A stretch of 64,000 bases of DNA, from assembly GCA_027490305.1 (NCBI GenBank), contig JAIXYI010000016.1, positions 16,948 through 80,947 on the forward strand. Reading direction: 5' to 3'. Source of the stretch: Flavobacteriaceae bacterium (lineage in GTDB: Bacteria > Bacteroidota > Bacteroidia > Flavobacteriales > Flavobacteriaceae). How positions within the stretch are numbered: the first letter of the stretch is position 1; each line of letters begins with the position of its first letter. The notes beneath the pieces were generated by a model. The model had not been told where the DNA came from. It did not search any database and saw only the letters and a program-made list of their open reading frames with translations. Shown here one piece after another: positions 61,881 through 64,000 of this stretch. A program made the position numbers and the translations under genes.

Positions 61881-61958
61881 CATAGCTACTCTGCGCAAGT
61901 GCAACAGTATAAGATAAGAACGGTTGCAACCTTGGCGGGACATAATCAAGGCGTTCTT

Positions 61959-64000
61959 ATGAAAAAACTCTACTTTTTATTATTGGCGTTTGGCGTGGCC
62001 CAGGCGCAGATTGTGAACATTCCGGATCCCATGTTTAAATCCCTGCTGCTCGCGGCAAGCCCAACAAGCCCCATCGCCACGAATAGCGTTCCAAACGGCG
62101 ATCCTGTTTCCGTTTCGATCGACACGAACAACAATGGCGAAATAGAGGTTTCCGAAGCAGCCGCTATTACCTTCAAATTAGATATTTCCAATTCCACTAT
62201 CCACAACCTTACCGGTATTGAATACTTTCATAATATCACTATTTTGGATTGTAGCTATAACGCACTAACTAGTTTAGACGTGTCCGAATTAGTCAAGCTT
62301 GAGAGCCTTGATTGTTCCCATAACCAATTGACCAGCCTGGTTTTCGGAGGCGCTTATTACAATGACATCAGCGTGTATGATACAGGGGGGCTATTATTAG
62401 AGCAGGGCTTTTCGAGTATTAATTGTAGTTATAATCTGTTGTCGGCGCTCGACCTGGATGTTTTTTCTTTTATTGTCCAGTTAGACTGTTCGCACAACGC
62501 CCTTACTTCGCTTGACTTATCAGCCAATACTGCGATCAACAGCATTATTTGCAGTTATAACATGCTTACGGAGCTGATCTTAGGGAACTGCCAACTCAGC
62601 GACTCTTTCGGGGTTTGGCCCTATGCCGGCGCCCTTGATTGTAGCTATAATAATTTGACTTCACTCGATTTGAGTAACCTGTCGGTTGTACCAGGTCAAG
62701 TCTATCTCCCTTTCCTCTCCTGCAATAACAACCAGTTGACCACCTTACTGTTTCCGGAAACATCCGACTATGTATTCGATGAGGTAAATGCCAGTTACAA
62801 TATGCTGACCTCTTTTGACCTTCCCTGTAAGATTTTAAGCCTCATTGATTTATCATATAATCAGTTGACCACATACCGATGCCATGATGCTCCGGATGTC
62901 AATATCTCCCATAACGCATTGGTGACGCTAGAGGTCGATTCTGTAGATGCCATGGACTGCTCTTACAACCAATTGACAAACCTCGACTTACATCCTTCCA
63001 ATATCATTTTCCTGGACTGCAGCTATAACAATCTGCTGTCACTCAGTACGAAGGGGAATCCGATGCTGGACTGGGAAAATTTGGTGGGCGATTACAACTT
63101 AGCCGGAAACCCCAATTTGGCCTATGTGTGCGCAGACACGGATGAGGTCGCGGCGGTGCAAACGATACTAGATGTACTCGAATACAACGCGGAAGTCAAT
63201 TCGCTGTGCGATCCAACCGGAGGGTTTCAGGTTGTCGGAACTAATCGCATCGATTCCGATATGAATGGATGCTCTGACGCTGACCCTCTTGTTCCGCATC
63301 TGCCTTTTAAAGTGGATGACGACACTAGCCTCAGCTTTATTACGGATTCCACGGGTTTGTATGAGCACCCGCTAACGGAAGGAACACATACACTTCACCC
63401 GATAGTTAACGAATCGTACTTCACAGTATCTCCTTCTTTCGCTACTGTAACAGTACCTTCAGATGAAGGTGCGGCAGCGGACTTTTGTATTGTTTCCAAC
63501 GGTATTCACCCTGATATTCGCGTTACCATGTGGCCTGTCGGTGTAGCAGTTCCCGGTTTTCCGGCAACCTACGAGGTGCGTGTCAAAAATCAGGGAACTG
63601 TAACCGGGGACGTTACAGTCTCACTCTCATTTGACGATACGGTCATGGATTTCGTGACTGCGGACATCGTTGCTGACACGGCCAGCCCGGGTATGCTTAT
63701 CTGGACGCTCAACGATATTGGCATGCTGGAGTCTAGGAATTTTCAACTCCAGATGGATCTGAATGCTCCGGTAGATTCACCGCCACTGGATCTTGGTGAT
63801 ATTCTTAGTTTTACAATATTGACGCCATCAGTAGCAGACGAAACGCCCGCCGACAACACTTTTACCCTCAACCAAACCGTCGTCAACGCCCTCGACCCCA
63901 ACGACAAAACCTGTCTTGAAGGCAACACTATCGGTCCGGAAATGGCGGGGAAATACCTGCATTACCTGATCCGGTTTGAGAACACCGGTAATTACCCTGC
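61959..64000 (+). CDS. Secreted leucine-rich-repeat protein, 3' end beyond the window
   Basis: About 680 codons are visible and the frame is open to the last base. The signal peptide is MKKLYFLLLAFGVAQAQ. From about residue 75 to 390 there are irregular LRRs of the Bacteroidetes type, with LDCSYNALTSLDVS repeated in forms such as LDCSHNQLTSL and INCSYNLLSALDL. A spacer domain follows (about 420-510, GTNRIDSDMNGCSDADP), then a DUF11-like beta domain and the start of a DUF7619-like region (ALDPNDKTCLEGNTIGPEM). T9SS sorting at the missing C terminus is expected. Likely an adhesin. Confidence 0.85.
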   Translation, partial: MKKLYFLLLAFGVAQAQIVNIPDPMFKSLLLAASPTSPIATNSVPNGDPVSVSIDTNNNGEIEVSEAAAITFKLDISNSTIHNLTGIEYFHNITILDCSYNALTSLDVSELVKLESLDCSHNQLTSLVFGGAYYNDISVYDTGGLLLEQGFSSINCSYNLLSALDLDVFSFIVQLDCSHNALTSLDLSANTAINSIICSYNMLTELILGNCQLSDSFGVWPYAGALDCSYNNLTSLDLSNLSVVPGQVYLPFLSCNNNQLTTLLFPETSDYVFDEVNASYNMLTSFDLPCKILSLIDLSYNQLTTYRCHDAPDVNISHNALVTLEVDSVDAMDCSYNQLTNLDLHPSNIIFLDCSYNNLLSLSTKGNPMLDWENLVGDYNLAGNPNLAYVCADTDEVAAVQTILDVLEYNAEVNSLCDPTGGFQVVGTNRIDSDMNGCSDADPLVPHLPFKVDDDTSLSFITDSTGLYEHPLTEGTHTLHPIVNESYFTVSPSFATVTVPSDEGAAADFCIVSNGIHPDIRVTMWPVGVAVPGFPATYEVRVKNQGTVTGDVTVSLSFDDTVMDFVTADIVADTASPGMLIWTLNDIGMLESRNFQLQMDLNAPVDSPPLDLGDILSFTILTPSVADETPADNTFTLNQTVVNALDPNDKTCLEGNTIGPEMAGKYLHYLIRFENTGNYP

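Larger units (their letters stand above)
61282..61958. other. Noncoding spacer with two tandem-repeat arrays and a promoter
   Basis: This 677-bp stretch contains a heptanucleotide array (61314-61362), an 11-unit 21-bp array (61461-61691) and the promoter of the LRR gene (61873-61880). I see no credible gene; the longest frame, from 61513, is a by-product of the 21-bp repeat. Confidence 0.65.

Noticed and set aside
1..64000. Signs of a mobile island (integrase, transposase, attachment repeats, tRNA at an edge)
   Set aside because: None seen; accessory-looking genes are scattered without a boundary.

Overview
The window looks like chromosome from a member of the Bacteroidota, most likely Flavobacteriaceae. 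Many starts are preceded by the Bacteroidetes -7 box TAnnTTTG (for example before pheT, ychF, lpdA, csp and the acyl-CoA carboxylase). A giant exported protein carries a type IX secretion C-terminal sorting domain. Flavobacterial families recur, including DUF4294, DUF3570/DUF4266, and LRR and FAS1 proteins. Base composition is moderate (about half G+C by eye). I see no tRNA, rRNA, integrase, transposase or CRISPR array, so this is ordinary chromosome with a few accessory loci.

Layout, left to right. 1-3.9 kb: an edge fragment, two tandem secreted FAS1 proteins, and convergent pheT. 4.1-7.0 kb: an aldehyde-response module made of aldehyde dehydrogenase, a DUF779 protein and an AraC regulator, with a 21-bp-phased direct repeat at the dehydrogenase promoter. 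7.1-15.7 kb: a bestrophin-like channel, a complete RND efflux operon (adaptor, permease, TolC-like channel) and recG. 16.0-20.9 kb: a five-gene run on the minus strand (esterase, ATP-grasp ligase, carboxylate-amine ligase, class I glutamine amidotransferase, second divergent ATP-grasp protein) that reads as a biosynthetic operon for an unidentified amide-bonded small molecule. 21-26.4 kb: a small conserved protein, an exported M1 plus S41 protease pair, and an acyl-CoA carboxylase beta subunit. 27.0-35.0 kb: one 2,669-residue T9SS substrate built around a 5'-nucleotidase-like domain.

35.4-44.7 kb: a four-helix membrane protein coupled to a secreted nonspecific nuclease, an oxidoreductase, a PLP-dependent sulfur amino acid enzyme divergent from an Lrp regulator, a repeat-rich spacer, lpdA, and a thioredoxin / ApbE / DUF4266 / DUF3570 operon that looks like an extracytoplasmic flavinylation module. 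44.9-54.6 kb: a LOG-family hydrolase, an SDR, a YdeI-like protein, a TetR regulator with palindromes before itself and before a TonB-dependent receptor, small secreted proteins, an M42 peptidase, DUF4294 and a cold-shock protein. 54.7-64.0 kb: a possible frameshifted small gene, a metallophosphoesterase-like/outer-membrane-barrel lipoprotein that has lost several metal ligands, ychF coupled to an EF-Tu-domain-III-like protein, a transglutaminase-like protein, an 11-unit 21-bp repeat array, and a secreted LRR protein cut by the right edge.

The strongest candidates for undescribed biology are the amidoligase operon (15,955-20,887), the ApbE-DUF4266 cluster (41,961-44,732) and the apparently inactivated phosphoesterase fusion (55,099-58,770). 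All functional assignments come from reading motifs and context by eye. No database search was run.
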